DNA from: Niastella sp.
GTDB lineage: Bacteria > Bacteroidota > Bacteroidia > Chitinophagales > Chitinophagaceae
DNA length: 64,000 bases
Direction: 5' to 3'
Assembly: GCA_017744515.1 (NCBI GenBank)
Contig: JAGIBF010000009.1
Span: 15,934-79,933 of the forward strand
The notes beneath the pieces are model-generated. The model saw only the letters and a list, made by a program, of their open reading frames with translations. It was not told where the DNA came from and did no database searches. The position numbers and the translations under genes were made by a program. The number at the start of each line of letters is the position of its first letter. Position 1 is the stretch's first letter. This document shows, piece by piece, positions 18,650 through 28,102 of this stretch.

Positions 18650-19915
18650 TTATGCTGCTATCCCGCCCCTTTCTCTTTCTTTTTGTGCTGCTGCCCGGGC
18701 AGCAGTGCCCGGCCTGTTGTATTGACCAAAGAAATCGTTGATCTTCTTTTCCAGTACTTCCCAGGAAAAATTGTTGACCACGAAGTCGTAGTTGGCCTGA
18801 CCCATGGCCTGGCGTTTTTCAGGCGAGGCCATCAGGGTGATGATGCCTTTCGTCAGTTCTTCTATGATTTTCTCTTCAGATTGGATGTTGATCTTGATAG
18901 CGCCTTCATCGGGAACCATGTATTTAGGACCACCGTTATTGATGGTCAGCATCGGAAGGCCGTAGAGGCTGGCTTCCAGCAATACGTTGCCGCTTGCCTC
19001 TGTCAAGGAAGGGAAACAGAAAATATCGGCTTTCTGGTAATGTTCGAAAATGTCGGTCCTTTGCATGTTGCCATGGAAGATGACCATATTCTCCAGACCA
19101 TTTTGCGCCACTATATTTTTGAGGTTGTCTCTTTCACCACCATCACCAATAACGTTCAGCACCAGGTTGGTTTTCCCTTTCAGCGGTATGAGCGATTTGA
19201 TCAGTAGCTCTGCTCCCTTGTATCTCACCAGCTTGCCTACATACAGTAAGTTGAGCTTGTCGTTTTGTTTGGGTGCTACGGCTATTTTCCGGTCGCCGAT
19301 GTTGATACCGGTATCCAGTATGGTGATCATTTTGTGCACGTACTGAGGGGGCAATACTTCGCGCAGGTAATCGAGTGTGATCAGCAACTTATGGCTGCTT
19401 TTCAGTTGTTTGCTGAAAGGCGGGAAACGTAGTATCCAGCGATCGAGCACACGCAGTTTATTGAGCTTAGGCTCTTTCTTGAAGTATGATTTTAGTTCCT
19501 TTGGTATTTGTAATCCGCCACCAATGGGGCCTACTACGAGCGGCTTGCCCAGTTTATAAAGAGAAGTGTAATACCGGAAACTGGAGGGTGTTTTTTTCAG
19601 GATCACATCTGTCCATTCAAGCAGTTCTTTGTTTTGCTTTACATATTTATAGCTTTTGCTGTCGAAGCTGAAGTAGCCGGGATACAGCTGCATTTTCCTT
19701 TTCTTCTCCAACCAATAAGGGATATCAAAGCCAATAACCTCCAGGTTGTGGGGCATTGGGTTGAAATAGGATTCCAATGCTTCAGCGCAACTGCGGTTGG
19801 TAAGCAGTTTTACATTGTGCTCTTTCAATAGCACCTCCAGCCATTTAACGGCGGTATAGGATTCGGAACTTTCGAAAGGGTTACAGAAGTAAGCTGAGTA
19901 TAAAATATTGGCCAT
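18650..19915 (-). CDS. Glycosyltransferase family 4
   Basis: LLYVGKLVRYKGAELLIKSL; ADIFCFPSLTEASGNVLLEASLYGLPMLTINNGGPKYMV. Confidence 0.88.
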   Translation of the reverse strand: MANILYSAYFCNPFESSESYTAVKWLEVLLKEHNVKLLTNRSCAEALESYFNPMPHNLEVIGFDIPYWLEKKRKMQLYPGYFSFDSKSYKYVKQNKELLEWTDVILKKTPSSFRYYTSLYKLGKPLVVGPIGGGLQIPKELKSYFKKEPKLNKLRVLDRWILRFPPFSKQLKSSHKLLITLDYLREVLPPQYVHKMITILDTGINIGDRKIAVAPKQNDKLNLLYVGKLVRYKGAELLIKSLIPLKGKTNLVLNVIGDGGERDNLKNIVAQNGLENMVIFHGNMQRTDIFEHYQKADIFCFPSLTEASGNVLLEASLYGLPMLTINNGGPKYMVPDEGAIKINIQSEEKIIEELTKGIITLMASPEKRQAMGQANYDFVVNNFSWEVLEKKINDFFGQYNRPGTAARAAAQKERERGGIAA

Positions 19916-19929
19916 GGTTGGGGGGATTA

Positions 19930-21087
19930 TTATAGTTTATTCAGGAAGTCGTGGGTCAACTGTCCGTAAGTAGTATAGTTAAAAGTTGTTTCTCCTAATT
20001 TTCTTCCTTCGAGGCCTACGCTGTTGGCCAGTTGTTTATCGTTGGCTGCCAGGCTCATCAGGTCGGCATAGGCTTCTTCGGTATATTCCGTTGCTACAAG
20101 CGCATTCTTCTTGTGTTCGAAGTAGTACTCAATTTCTCCGATATTGCCGGTGATGATGGGCCTGCCGCTGGACAGGTATTCACCGATCTTATGAGAGAAG
20201 CGGGCTTTGTCTTGCTTATCCGGACGTAAGGGGATCAGCAGTGCCAGCGCATACTGGTATCCTTCGAGCAGTTTAGCGAACGGCAGTTTCTGCTCGATGA
20301 CCACTTTACCTTGCAGGCCTTCCTGTGTAATGAGGTCCTCTACTTTCCGGATCATATGTGCTGACCCGCTCAATACGAGCTTCAACTTCTGCTTATGGCC
20401 TCTGGCCGTAAAGATGGAAAAGCTTTTGATGATGAATTGTATCACGGTGAAGTAACCTGCGGTACCGCAATACATGAAGTATTCTGCACTTTCATCTTTA
20501 ATATCATAATTTACCGGCTTCAGCATTTCGAAGTCGGCAAGGATAGGTACTTTAAGAACAGGTTTTTTGAAGCGTGCTACTTTTTGTTCCAGCAGCGTAC
20601 TGATGGGGAAGATGCCCTTTACAAAATAGCCAAAGGTATAATCGAATACAAAGAAGTCGAACCGCTTCACCGGCGTTATCTCCGGAAAGTACAAATGCCA
20701 TTCGGTAAGGGTAACTACGGTTTTATAATTCAGCCTTTTGGCGAAGAATACATAGAGCAGGAAGAAAGGGTAGTAGCTGTGCTCCATGATCAGTACGTTT
20801 TGCTGTGCCTTGCTCCGTTTTTCTTTCAGCAGCTTATAAATAGACTTGATGTTCTTTATCAGCGACAGTTTACCATTCTTGGGAAAGATATGGTATTCGA
20901 TACCTTCTCTGGTGCCTGTTTGGCCTGTTGCCGGCAGGCCCGACAAACCGAAGGGTGAATTAATGATGGATACTTTATCGGTATGGTTGAGCAAACCCCT
21001 TGCTATCAATTCATTTTTTGAATTGGTGGCGGTGAATTTTGCCGGATAGTTATCTGTTGCCCCTAAAAAGATTACGTTGCTGCTCAT
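19930..21087 (-). CDS. Glycosyltransferase (GT-B fold)
   Basis: ALLIPLRPDKQDKARFSHKIGEYLSSGRPIITGNIGEIEYYF; EPS cluster context. Confidence 0.75.
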   Translation of the reverse strand: MSSNVIFLGATDNYPAKFTATNSKNELIARGLLNHTDKVSIINSPFGLSGLPATGQTGTREGIEYHIFPKNGKLSLIKNIKSIYKLLKEKRSKAQQNVLIMEHSYYPFFLLYVFFAKRLNYKTVVTLTEWHLYFPEITPVKRFDFFVFDYTFGYFVKGIFPISTLLEQKVARFKKPVLKVPILADFEMLKPVNYDIKDESAEYFMYCGTAGYFTVIQFIIKSFSIFTARGHKQKLKLVLSGSAHMIRKVEDLITQEGLQGKVVIEQKLPFAKLLEGYQYALALLIPLRPDKQDKARFSHKIGEYLSSGRPIITGNIGEIEYYFEHKKNALVATEYTEEAYADLMSLAANDKQLANSVGLEGRKLGETTFNYTTYGQLTHDFLNKL

Positions 21088-21109
21088 TGTTATCCCTTTT
21101 GCTGTTCAC

Positions 21110-21700
21110 TTATAGTTCGCGGATTACTTTACATGGATTACCTGCTGCAATAACATTGGCCGGTATGCTTTTAGTGACTACGCTATTGGCCCCGATAACG
21201 GTATTGGCGCCAATGGTAACCCCTTTCAATACGACGCTGTTAACGCCCAACCACACGTTGTCTTCTATCACTACTGCCGCCGGTGCGCCACTCCTCGGAT
21301 CGTCGAGATGCCAGTCGGAATCGGTGATCAGGGTATTGGCGCCACAGCGTACATTATTGCCGAGTGTAATGCTTTTGAAGGCGCCGATCACGGTGCCGCT
21401 GAACCCACAGCCATCGCCAATGCGGATGGTCGCTTTCTCTTCGCTTCCCAACGTGGATACCATACAAGGACGGTTGACCCCAATGAGGTTGGACGTAGGT
21501 GTAGAAAAGAAAGTGCAGTTATTTCCTATTGTAATGCTTGTTCCCGGATAGCGCCTGAAATGGCATTTGCCCTGGAACGCTGCGTTGCTTCCCAATTGTA
21601 CGCCCCACCACTGTGCGCGCACGGTGTTCCATTTCCCTGCCAGTTGTGCAAGCCGGATGCTGAAAACTTGAGTCGTATGGGCCAGGCTTCTAAACTTCAT
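21110..21700 (-). CDS. Hexapeptide-repeat acyltransferase
   Basis: VWLGVNSVVLKGVTIGANTVIGANSVVTKSIPANVIAAGNPCKVIREL. Confidence 0.85.
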   Translation of the reverse strand: MKFRSLAHTTQVFSIRLAQLAGKWNTVRAQWWGVQLGSNAAFQGKCHFRRYPGTSITIGNNCTFFSTPTSNLIGVNRPCMVSTLGSEEKATIRIGDGCGFSGTVIGAFKSITLGNNVRCGANTLITDSDWHLDDPRSGAPAAVVIEDNVWLGVNSVVLKGVTIGANTVIGANSVVTKSIPANVIAAGNPCKVIREL

Positions 21701-23033
21701 ATTGTGGTACGGTTAATGGAGTCTCCGGTGCTTCTTCTGTTTTTTGTACTACTTTATACTGCTCGTAGTATTTGTTGTATGCCAGGCATATCAACAGCCC
21801 TGGTATATTCATATTGAGGTGCACAAGGGTGAGGTTGGCTACTATAAATCCCATCATACCCCAGTAAGGTCCCCAATAGTCGAGTCTTTTAGCGGTGTTG
21901 TGCAGCTTCTTCATGAGGCACCAGAGGAAGAAGATAAAAGGTAATGTGCCCAGCATGCCATACCAGTAAAAGAGCGACAGGTAGCCTACATGTATCTGTG
22001 AGGAGCGGCCTTTGAGCAGGGCGGTGAGTTCTTTATCGCCAGTGGCGCCTTCCCCCCAGCTCAGGTTGCCTTTGCCCAACACTGGATTGTCGGGGTATAC
22101 TTTCCCGAATATCTCGAAAGCAAGCAGGCGCGTGGAGGCAGCTCCTTCTTTTAATCCACCGTGTTTGGTTTCCAACAGCCTTTCTGCTACCAGCTCGTCG
22201 ATGTTAAAGCCAAAATAACTTAGTACCCAGGATGTTGCAAAGCTCACTACAACGATCATCAGGACGAGCCTGAATATCTGTACGAGGCTGGTTTTCCGCA
22301 GTGTAAATTTTGTAAATAAGGTAATGAACAAGTTGATAAGTATCCATCGTGATTTGTTGATCAGTGAAAAGATGGCGCCTGCTACGTAGTATACCATAGC
22401 TGGTTTATTCCGCTTGATGTTCTCGGCAATGATGATGCTGAGTATCGGCACCACGGTGAGCCCTGCATAGATAGTACCGCCGAGGTAGGAATAGATAGAA
22501 CTGAACCTGCGTTCCATTTCTTCGGTGGCTTCCACTTCTTCAAGCGAGTGGGGGTTGAGCAGGAAGTTGTAATCGATAGTTTGTTGTATCAATATGACCA
22601 CTACAGAAAGCCAGAACAGTATTTTGAGATAGCTGGTCAGCTTTTTCATGTAGGGCTTGGAAAACCAGGTGTTCTCGATAACGAGTGCGGCCAGGAACCC
22701 AAACAGGACCTGGTTTTTGAAGAGATAAGTAAAGGTGAAGCTTTTATTGGCTAAGAACAGATCGGAAAAGATAGTGTATAGTGCGAAAATACCGAGGTAG
22801 CGCAGGTAGAACGGGAAGCGAAGCCCACCATTCTTATGTGCTTCCAATAGCAATACCACCACGGTGGCAGCTATGAGCATGTTGAACACGTAGGTGCCGC
22901 TTTTCACAGAAGTAAAGGTTACGATAAAGTAACTCAGCAAGGGTGAAAATGCGATCGCCATCAACAGCAGCAGGTTGATGCTGTTGGCAGGTGTTCTTTT
23001 CAACGTGGTCGTATAGTATTGACGGGCTATCAC
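21690..23033 (-). CDS. O-antigen polymerase/ligase-like multi-TM protein (Wzy candidate)
   Basis: About 10 TM segments, EPS cluster position, loop with GKGNLSWGEGATGDKELTALLKGRSSQIHVGYLSLFYWYG. Confidence 0.7.
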   Translation of the reverse strand: MIARQYYTTTLKRTPANSINLLLLMAIAFSPLLSYFIVTFTSVKSGTYVFNMLIAATVVVLLLEAHKNGGLRFPFYLRYLGIFALYTIFSDLFLANKSFTFTYLFKNQVLFGFLAALVIENTWFSKPYMKKLTSYLKILFWLSVVVILIQQTIDYNFLLNPHSLEEVEATEEMERRFSSIYSYLGGTIYAGLTVVPILSIIIAENIKRNKPAMVYYVAGAIFSLINKSRWILINLFITLFTKFTLRKTSLVQIFRLVLMIVVVSFATSWVLSYFGFNIDELVAERLLETKHGGLKEGAASTRLLAFEIFGKVYPDNPVLGKGNLSWGEGATGDKELTALLKGRSSQIHVGYLSLFYWYGMLGTLPFIFFLWCLMKKLHNTAKRLDYWGPYWGMMGFIVANLTLVHLNMNIPGLLICLAYNKYYEQYKVVQKTEEAPETPLTVPQYEV

Positions 23034-24292
23034 TGGTGGTTCCTGATGATTTCGTGATAGATCGATACCAGGTCATTGGTGATATTGCCGGGATCATGCC
23101 GGTCGAGTGAACGCCGGCGGGCCTGTTCTCCATATTGTTTTGACTGGTGGAAGGTGCCTGCCACTTCTGTGATAGCGCCTGCGAGGGAATAAGGATCGCC
23201 ATCCTGTACCAGCAAGCCTTCTTTACCATTCTCCAGCAGGGAAGCCGTGCCGCCTGCATAACTGGCCACAACAGGCATGCCCATCAGTAATGCTTCGCAC
23301 AGGCTGTTGGGACTGTTCTCTATATGACTTACCTGACAATACACATCAGCTTCAGCCAGTAATTGTGCTATTTCTTTTTCTCCTTTCGATCCCAGCAGGT
23401 GCAGGTGCAGTTTTGGGTAATCGGCTTTCAGCCATTGGCCGGCTGTTTTTACAATGATGCTCTGCGCATTCAAGCCTACCACCTGCCACTCGAAATTAAT
23501 GCCCCCTGCTTCGGTCAGCAGACGGGCGGTGTTCACGATCGTCTCGAAACCTTTGTACAAAGAATCGCTGGAAATGGTGACGATCTTCAGGGTTTCAGAA
23601 AACTGGTTCTTCGTCCAGGCTTTTTTATAGAAAGTATCTCTTAGAATTTCGTTGTTTTTATAATAAGCACTTTGAGGAGCCAGCACACGCGTAATGCGCC
23701 TGTCCCAATCGGTACGACCTATGATGTGGCGGGCATGGCGCAATATTTTCTGTTCCCTTGCCGCCCTTGTACGCATGTCTTTGTATTGACGGCCCGCAGA
23801 ACGTAGTTTTATTTTCTCTTTGATGCCTTCATACCTTTTAGCTACGTCGAGCGGGATGCCTGCAAAATATTTTTCACTGTAGGGCAGGAGGGCGCCTTGT
23901 ATGGATATCACCACAGGGATATTGGTATGGTATTGCAGGAGGCCAAAGTTCTCTTCTGTACCATGTATATGGATCAGGTCGGGCTGCACGGTTTGCATTA
24001 CCTGCAATAACTGGGGGAGCTCCTGTTCGTCGTTGGCCGGTTTGTTCAGCAGCTTATTGAAGTACCGGGCCGATTTGGAGCCGGTGTTTTTTCTATGTAA
24101 AGGATAGTAGTTCGTTTTGTTATATGTAAAAGGTGCCATGGGCTGGCCGGTATAGAATGCGATGTGCAGCTCTACACCTCCACGGTTGTGCACGGCATTT
24201 TCGAGGGAGGTCAGCCATCCGCCGCGGTGGCTTTCCAGTCCCATCTTCTCGGTTGCTGAGCAAGGTGTATTTGTGAACCAAAGGATCTTCAT
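23030..24292 (-). CDS. Glycosyltransferase family 4
   Basis: LIHIHGTEENFGLLQY; ADVYCQVSHIENSPNSLCEALLMGMPVVASYAGGTASLLENGKEGLLV. Confidence 0.9.
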   Translation of the reverse strand: MKILWFTNTPCSATEKMGLESHRGGWLTSLENAVHNRGGVELHIAFYTGQPMAPFTYNKTNYYPLHRKNTGSKSARYFNKLLNKPANDEQELPQLLQVMQTVQPDLIHIHGTEENFGLLQYHTNIPVVISIQGALLPYSEKYFAGIPLDVAKRYEGIKEKIKLRSAGRQYKDMRTRAAREQKILRHARHIIGRTDWDRRITRVLAPQSAYYKNNEILRDTFYKKAWTKNQFSETLKIVTISSDSLYKGFETIVNTARLLTEAGGINFEWQVVGLNAQSIIVKTAGQWLKADYPKLHLHLLGSKGEKEIAQLLAEADVYCQVSHIENSPNSLCEALLMGMPVVASYAGGTASLLENGKEGLLVQDGDPYSLAGAITEVAGTFHQSKQYGEQARRRSLDRHDPGNITNDLVSIYHEIIRNHQ

Positions 24293-24303
24293 GTTCGCTC
24301 TTG

Positions 24304-25236
24304 TTATTGCTGTTCTTCCTGTTTTATCTTTTCTGCTATGAGCTTTGTGAAATATTGGGCGCCTTCATCGTTGAGGTGGGCACGGTCGGCAAACCACTCC
24401 CTGTGTTGCTGGAGAGCGGTATCACGACTGTAATCCCAGAATGTCACTCTATTGTTTTGGCAAATGGCACGGGCAAGCCCGATGGTTTGCGATCTTTTGT
24501 ATTGGTAGTAAATGGGCGACACCACTACGAATACTTTGCTGCCGGCTGCCTTTGCCGAGGTGATAAAGCTGGTAAAGCTTTTTACCAGTTGGGTGTCTAT
24601 CTTCTCTTCGATGTTGTATTCCTGTATATCATTTTTGTACGTGGTGGTAAGCGCCACATAGCCGTTGAGGTCTGTTTTCCTGCTTTTGTTCATTTCAGTG
24701 TTGCCCACCGCTATTTTGAATATCAATGAGTTGAACGGGTATACTGCTGACTGGAGTTTTATTTTTTCGAAGGGGCTTTTCAGTTCTACGATGTCCCTTA
24801 TTTCTTCATGTGTTTTATAGTAGGGAAGGAGCGCCGAAAGCCGGTCGTAATTCTCAGGCGATTCGTTGAAGGTGTAAACATCCAGGTCGAGCAGAATGAC
24901 CTTGGGAGTATATCTTTTAAGGATGCTTTTGAGTACTGCCGTGTTGTAAAAGATAAAGTTGCCATCCCGGCCAGTGTTGTAGGTCCTCATGCCCAGTTGT
25001 TGCTCCATCACCGCAGGATGGTAGTGGTGGTTGGCGCGGGAGGAGCCAAAGATGAGCGCATCGCTATGGGTAACTTCCATGGCGTAGGTGGTGCGGTACA
25101 GTAAGCCCGATTCCTGTTTGAAGTACCAATAGCGCAGTACTTTTCCCAACAGGAAGTCGCCACCAACGATGATGACGGCCAGTAATCCCAGTTTGTACAG
25201 CAGGCGGCCTGTTCTATTGTTCAGTGCTTGTTGCAT
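24304..25236 (-). CDS. SGNH/DltD-like membrane-anchored protein, EPS acylation partner candidate
   Basis: N-terminal TM, DALIFGSSRANHHYHP, C-terminal DRAHLNDEGAQYF; immediately downstream of the MBOAT gene. Confidence 0.65.
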   Translation of the reverse strand: MQQALNNRTGRLLYKLGLLAVIIVGGDFLLGKVLRYWYFKQESGLLYRTTYAMEVTHSDALIFGSSRANHHYHPAVMEQQLGMRTYNTGRDGNFIFYNTAVLKSILKRYTPKVILLDLDVYTFNESPENYDRLSALLPYYKTHEEIRDIVELKSPFEKIKLQSAVYPFNSLIFKIAVGNTEMNKSRKTDLNGYVALTTTYKNDIQEYNIEEKIDTQLVKSFTSFITSAKAAGSKVFVVVSPIYYQYKRSQTIGLARAICQNNRVTFWDYSRDTALQQHREWFADRAHLNDEGAQYFTKLIAEKIKQEEQQ

Positions 25237-25240
25237 GAGG

Positions 25241-26659
25241 TTAGAATTGGAAGTAAATGAATTGGCCGCCATCGAATACCCCGATAAGGAGAATCAACAG
25301 TACGATGGAGGCATAGGTTACATTTCTTATCACCACATTCCTGTTGTTGATCAATATGTTTTTGTTGACAAAGAATTCGTTTTGCAGATCGTAAGCAAAA
25401 AGTACTGTTATGCCAATGAGGGAGAACAGTAGCTGTGATGGATCCGACAGGTAGGGCTTGCCACTGGTGGTGAATATCTTTTGCATAATGAGCAGGGCGT
25501 CGTGGGTGCTATTGGCCCTGAAGAATATCCAGCCAAAGCTGATGAGCAGAACGGTAATAAGTGTAGCTACCACGCGCGGCAGTTGGATGCGACTGAGAAT
25601 GCCGCCATTCTTACGGGCCTCATTGATCAATCTTTCTCCCGCCAGGTACAATCCGTTCAGCGCGCCCCATATAATGAACGTCCAGCTGGCGCCGTGCCAA
25701 AGTCCGCTCACCATGAAAGTGATGAAGAGGTTGAAACAATTACGGGATATTTTTACGCGGCTGCCGCCTAATGGAATATACAGATAGTCCTGAAACCAGG
25801 TGGAGAGGGATATATGCCATCTTTTCCAGAATCCCGATGGTGAGGTGGCTAAGTAAGGGCGTTTGAAGTTGGTCATCAGCTCGAAGCCAATCACTTTGGC
25901 GCATCCGAGGGCGATGGTCGAGTAGCCGGCGAAGTCGCAATAGATCTGGATGCCAAATAAGAATGTGGCTATCGTGAGGCTGGTGCCGTTGTGTTCGCCT
26001 GGGTTGTTGTATATGGCGTCCACGTAAATGGAAAGGCGATCGGCTACCACCACTTTCATGAAGAAACCCCACAGCAGGAGCTTGCATCCTTCGATAAACT
26101 TGGTGTAGTCGAATTTGTGGTATTCACGAAACTGGTGCAATACGTTTTGGGGCCTTTCGATAGGGCCTGCCACCAGCTGGGGGTAGAACATGACGTACAG
26201 AGAGTAGATACCAAAATGCCTTTCCGCCTTCTGGTTACCACGATACACCTCGATGGTATAGCTCATGGCCTGGAACGTGTGGAACGACAGGCCAATGGGC
26301 AACAGGATCGAGAGGTAAGGAATGTTATTCACTACGCCCAGTGACTGGCATAGTACGGATATGTTTTCGTTGATGAAGTTGTAATATTTGAAGACCGCCA
26401 ATACGCCGATGTTGGCCACCAGGCTGCATACCAGGAAGAGTTTCCTTTTACGGCCACTTGCTTTTTCGATGAAAATACCTGCATAATAGTCGACTACGAT
26501 GGTGAATCCGAGAATGAGTATATAGATGGGCACGAAGGCCATGTAGAAATAGCAGCTGCTTGCCAGAAGCCAGAGCCACCTGAACCGGTGGGGTAGCAGG
26601 AAGTACAGCAGTGTAACTACCGGAAAGAAGATCAGGAATTCAAAGGAATTGAACAGCAT
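25241..26659 (-). CDS. MBOAT-family O-acyltransferase (AlgI-like)
   Basis: MLFNSFEFLIFFPVVTLLYFLLPHRFRWLWLLASSCYFYMAF; FWKRWHISLSTWFQDYLYIPLGGSR; VSGLWHGASWTFIIWGALNGLYL. Confidence 0.93.
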   Translation of the reverse strand: MLFNSFEFLIFFPVVTLLYFLLPHRFRWLWLLASSCYFYMAFVPIYILILGFTIVVDYYAGIFIEKASGRKRKLFLVCSLVANIGVLAVFKYYNFINENISVLCQSLGVVNNIPYLSILLPIGLSFHTFQAMSYTIEVYRGNQKAERHFGIYSLYVMFYPQLVAGPIERPQNVLHQFREYHKFDYTKFIEGCKLLLWGFFMKVVVADRLSIYVDAIYNNPGEHNGTSLTIATFLFGIQIYCDFAGYSTIALGCAKVIGFELMTNFKRPYLATSPSGFWKRWHISLSTWFQDYLYIPLGGSRVKISRNCFNLFITFMVSGLWHGASWTFIIWGALNGLYLAGERLINEARKNGGILSRIQLPRVVATLITVLLISFGWIFFRANSTHDALLIMQKIFTTSGKPYLSDPSQLLFSLIGITVLFAYDLQNEFFVNKNILINNRNVVIRNVTYASIVLLILLIGVFDGGQFIYFQF

Positions 26660-26722
26660 TGGATTTGGTTTTGGCCAGGGTTTTAGAGAATCTGCTTTGG
26701 TTTGTTTTTTTGGTTTAATTGC

Positions 26723-28102
26723 TTACTGGTTCCATATTCCCGTTGCTTTTTCGTCTATAATTTTATTTACCTGAATATATTGTAATACAAATGTGAACGA
26801 CTTGGTAATGATAGAAGCTACAATAACGCCATAAACACCCATTACGTATTTACTGAGTACAAAAGCCAGCAATATATAGGCAGCGATCTCGAAAAAGGTA
26901 AAGTACATGGCCAGTTTGATCTTTCCCGATCCGTTGATGAACATGTTGTAGACAGAGATAAACACGATCTGTATAAAGTACAACGCCATGGTGATGGTGA
27001 TAGCAATCGGTATTCTCACTTTATCCCCGATCCAAAGCTCGAATACCCAGGGAGAGATGGCAGCCATGAACAGGATACCAAGGCTCAGTACCAGGGATAT
27101 TTTGTTGATCTTTTTGATGGTGTTCCTGATCCAGCTATAATCCTTCTTTACGAGCATTTCGGTGAAGCCCGACCAAAGGGGCGTTACTACGATGGCATTG
27201 AGAATGAGGATCACCTGGAAATACTTGAATACGATGTTGTAAATGGTCACCTGGTCGGGACCAAAAAGTTTGATAAGGATGATGCTGGCGCTCGAGTTCA
27301 GGATGATGGACGCTATCTGGATGAACAGGAATTTGAACCCGAGGGCTGTAATATGCTTTGCGTGGCTGAAATCGATGTGTTTTATACCGGGCTTGATGTG
27401 TTTCAGCCAGGTGTTGTACAGGATGATGGAGCCCACGGTAAATGTAAAAAGAGGCACCACGCTCAATACGATCCCGGCAGTGAGTAAGGGCGGCAGGCTC
27501 GTTTTGGACAGGAAATAGATGGTGATGAAACTAATGAGGTTGGAGATCGTGGGGAAGGCTACGCTAAGCGCAGACTTCTGTATCGCAAATAATATGGGTT
27601 GTATCAGCTGCGCCACAAAGGTGAGACAGAGGCTGGTGAACACGATCAGTGTCAATACCTGCAGCTCATGATTGCCGACGAGTTTTACATTGAGGAAGCC
27701 CGCCCAGTTGATGTAAAACCCAATAGCGCAATAGAGCAGTGCAATGGCGCTGAAGATCAGGAATACCAATATATACGAGGTGCTGATCAGGCTTTTGGCA
27801 GTATCATGGTCTTTGTTTACCAGTGCCTGCGTCAGTTTATTGCGGAGGCCATTGCCGATGCCAATGTCGAAAAACTGGAACCAGGACAGAAAAGAGGTGA
27901 GGGCGATCCAAACGCCATACCGCTCACTATCGAGGTAGTGGATGAGCAAAGGAACATACAGCAGGTTGATGATGATGCTCAGCCCTTTTACCATCAGTCC
28001 GCCGAAAATGTTCTTTTTGATATTTTCTGACAATGCATGGCCCTTTCCGGAGCCGGGTAGTATTTTTCTGTACAGTTTCAGGGTGGGTAGCATTGTTCTC
28101 AT
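26723..28102 (-). CDS. Polysaccharide flippase (Wzx-like, MATE/MOP superfamily)
   Basis: Multi-TM; LTSFLSWFQFFDIGIGNGLRNKLTQALVNKDHDTAKSLISTSY. Confidence 0.87.
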   Translation of the reverse strand: MRTMLPTLKLYRKILPGSGKGHALSENIKKNIFGGLMVKGLSIIINLLYVPLLIHYLDSERYGVWIALTSFLSWFQFFDIGIGNGLRNKLTQALVNKDHDTAKSLISTSYILVFLIFSAIALLYCAIGFYINWAGFLNVKLVGNHELQVLTLIVFTSLCLTFVAQLIQPILFAIQKSALSVAFPTISNLISFITIYFLSKTSLPPLLTAGIVLSVVPLFTFTVGSIILYNTWLKHIKPGIKHIDFSHAKHITALGFKFLFIQIASIILNSSASIILIKLFGPDQVTIYNIVFKYFQVILILNAIVVTPLWSGFTEMLVKKDYSWIRNTIKKINKISLVLSLGILFMAAISPWVFELWIGDKVRIPIAITITMALYFIQIVFISVYNMFINGSGKIKLAMYFTFFEIAAYILLAFVLSKYVMGVYGVIVASIITKSFTFVLQYIQVNKIIDEKATGIWNQ

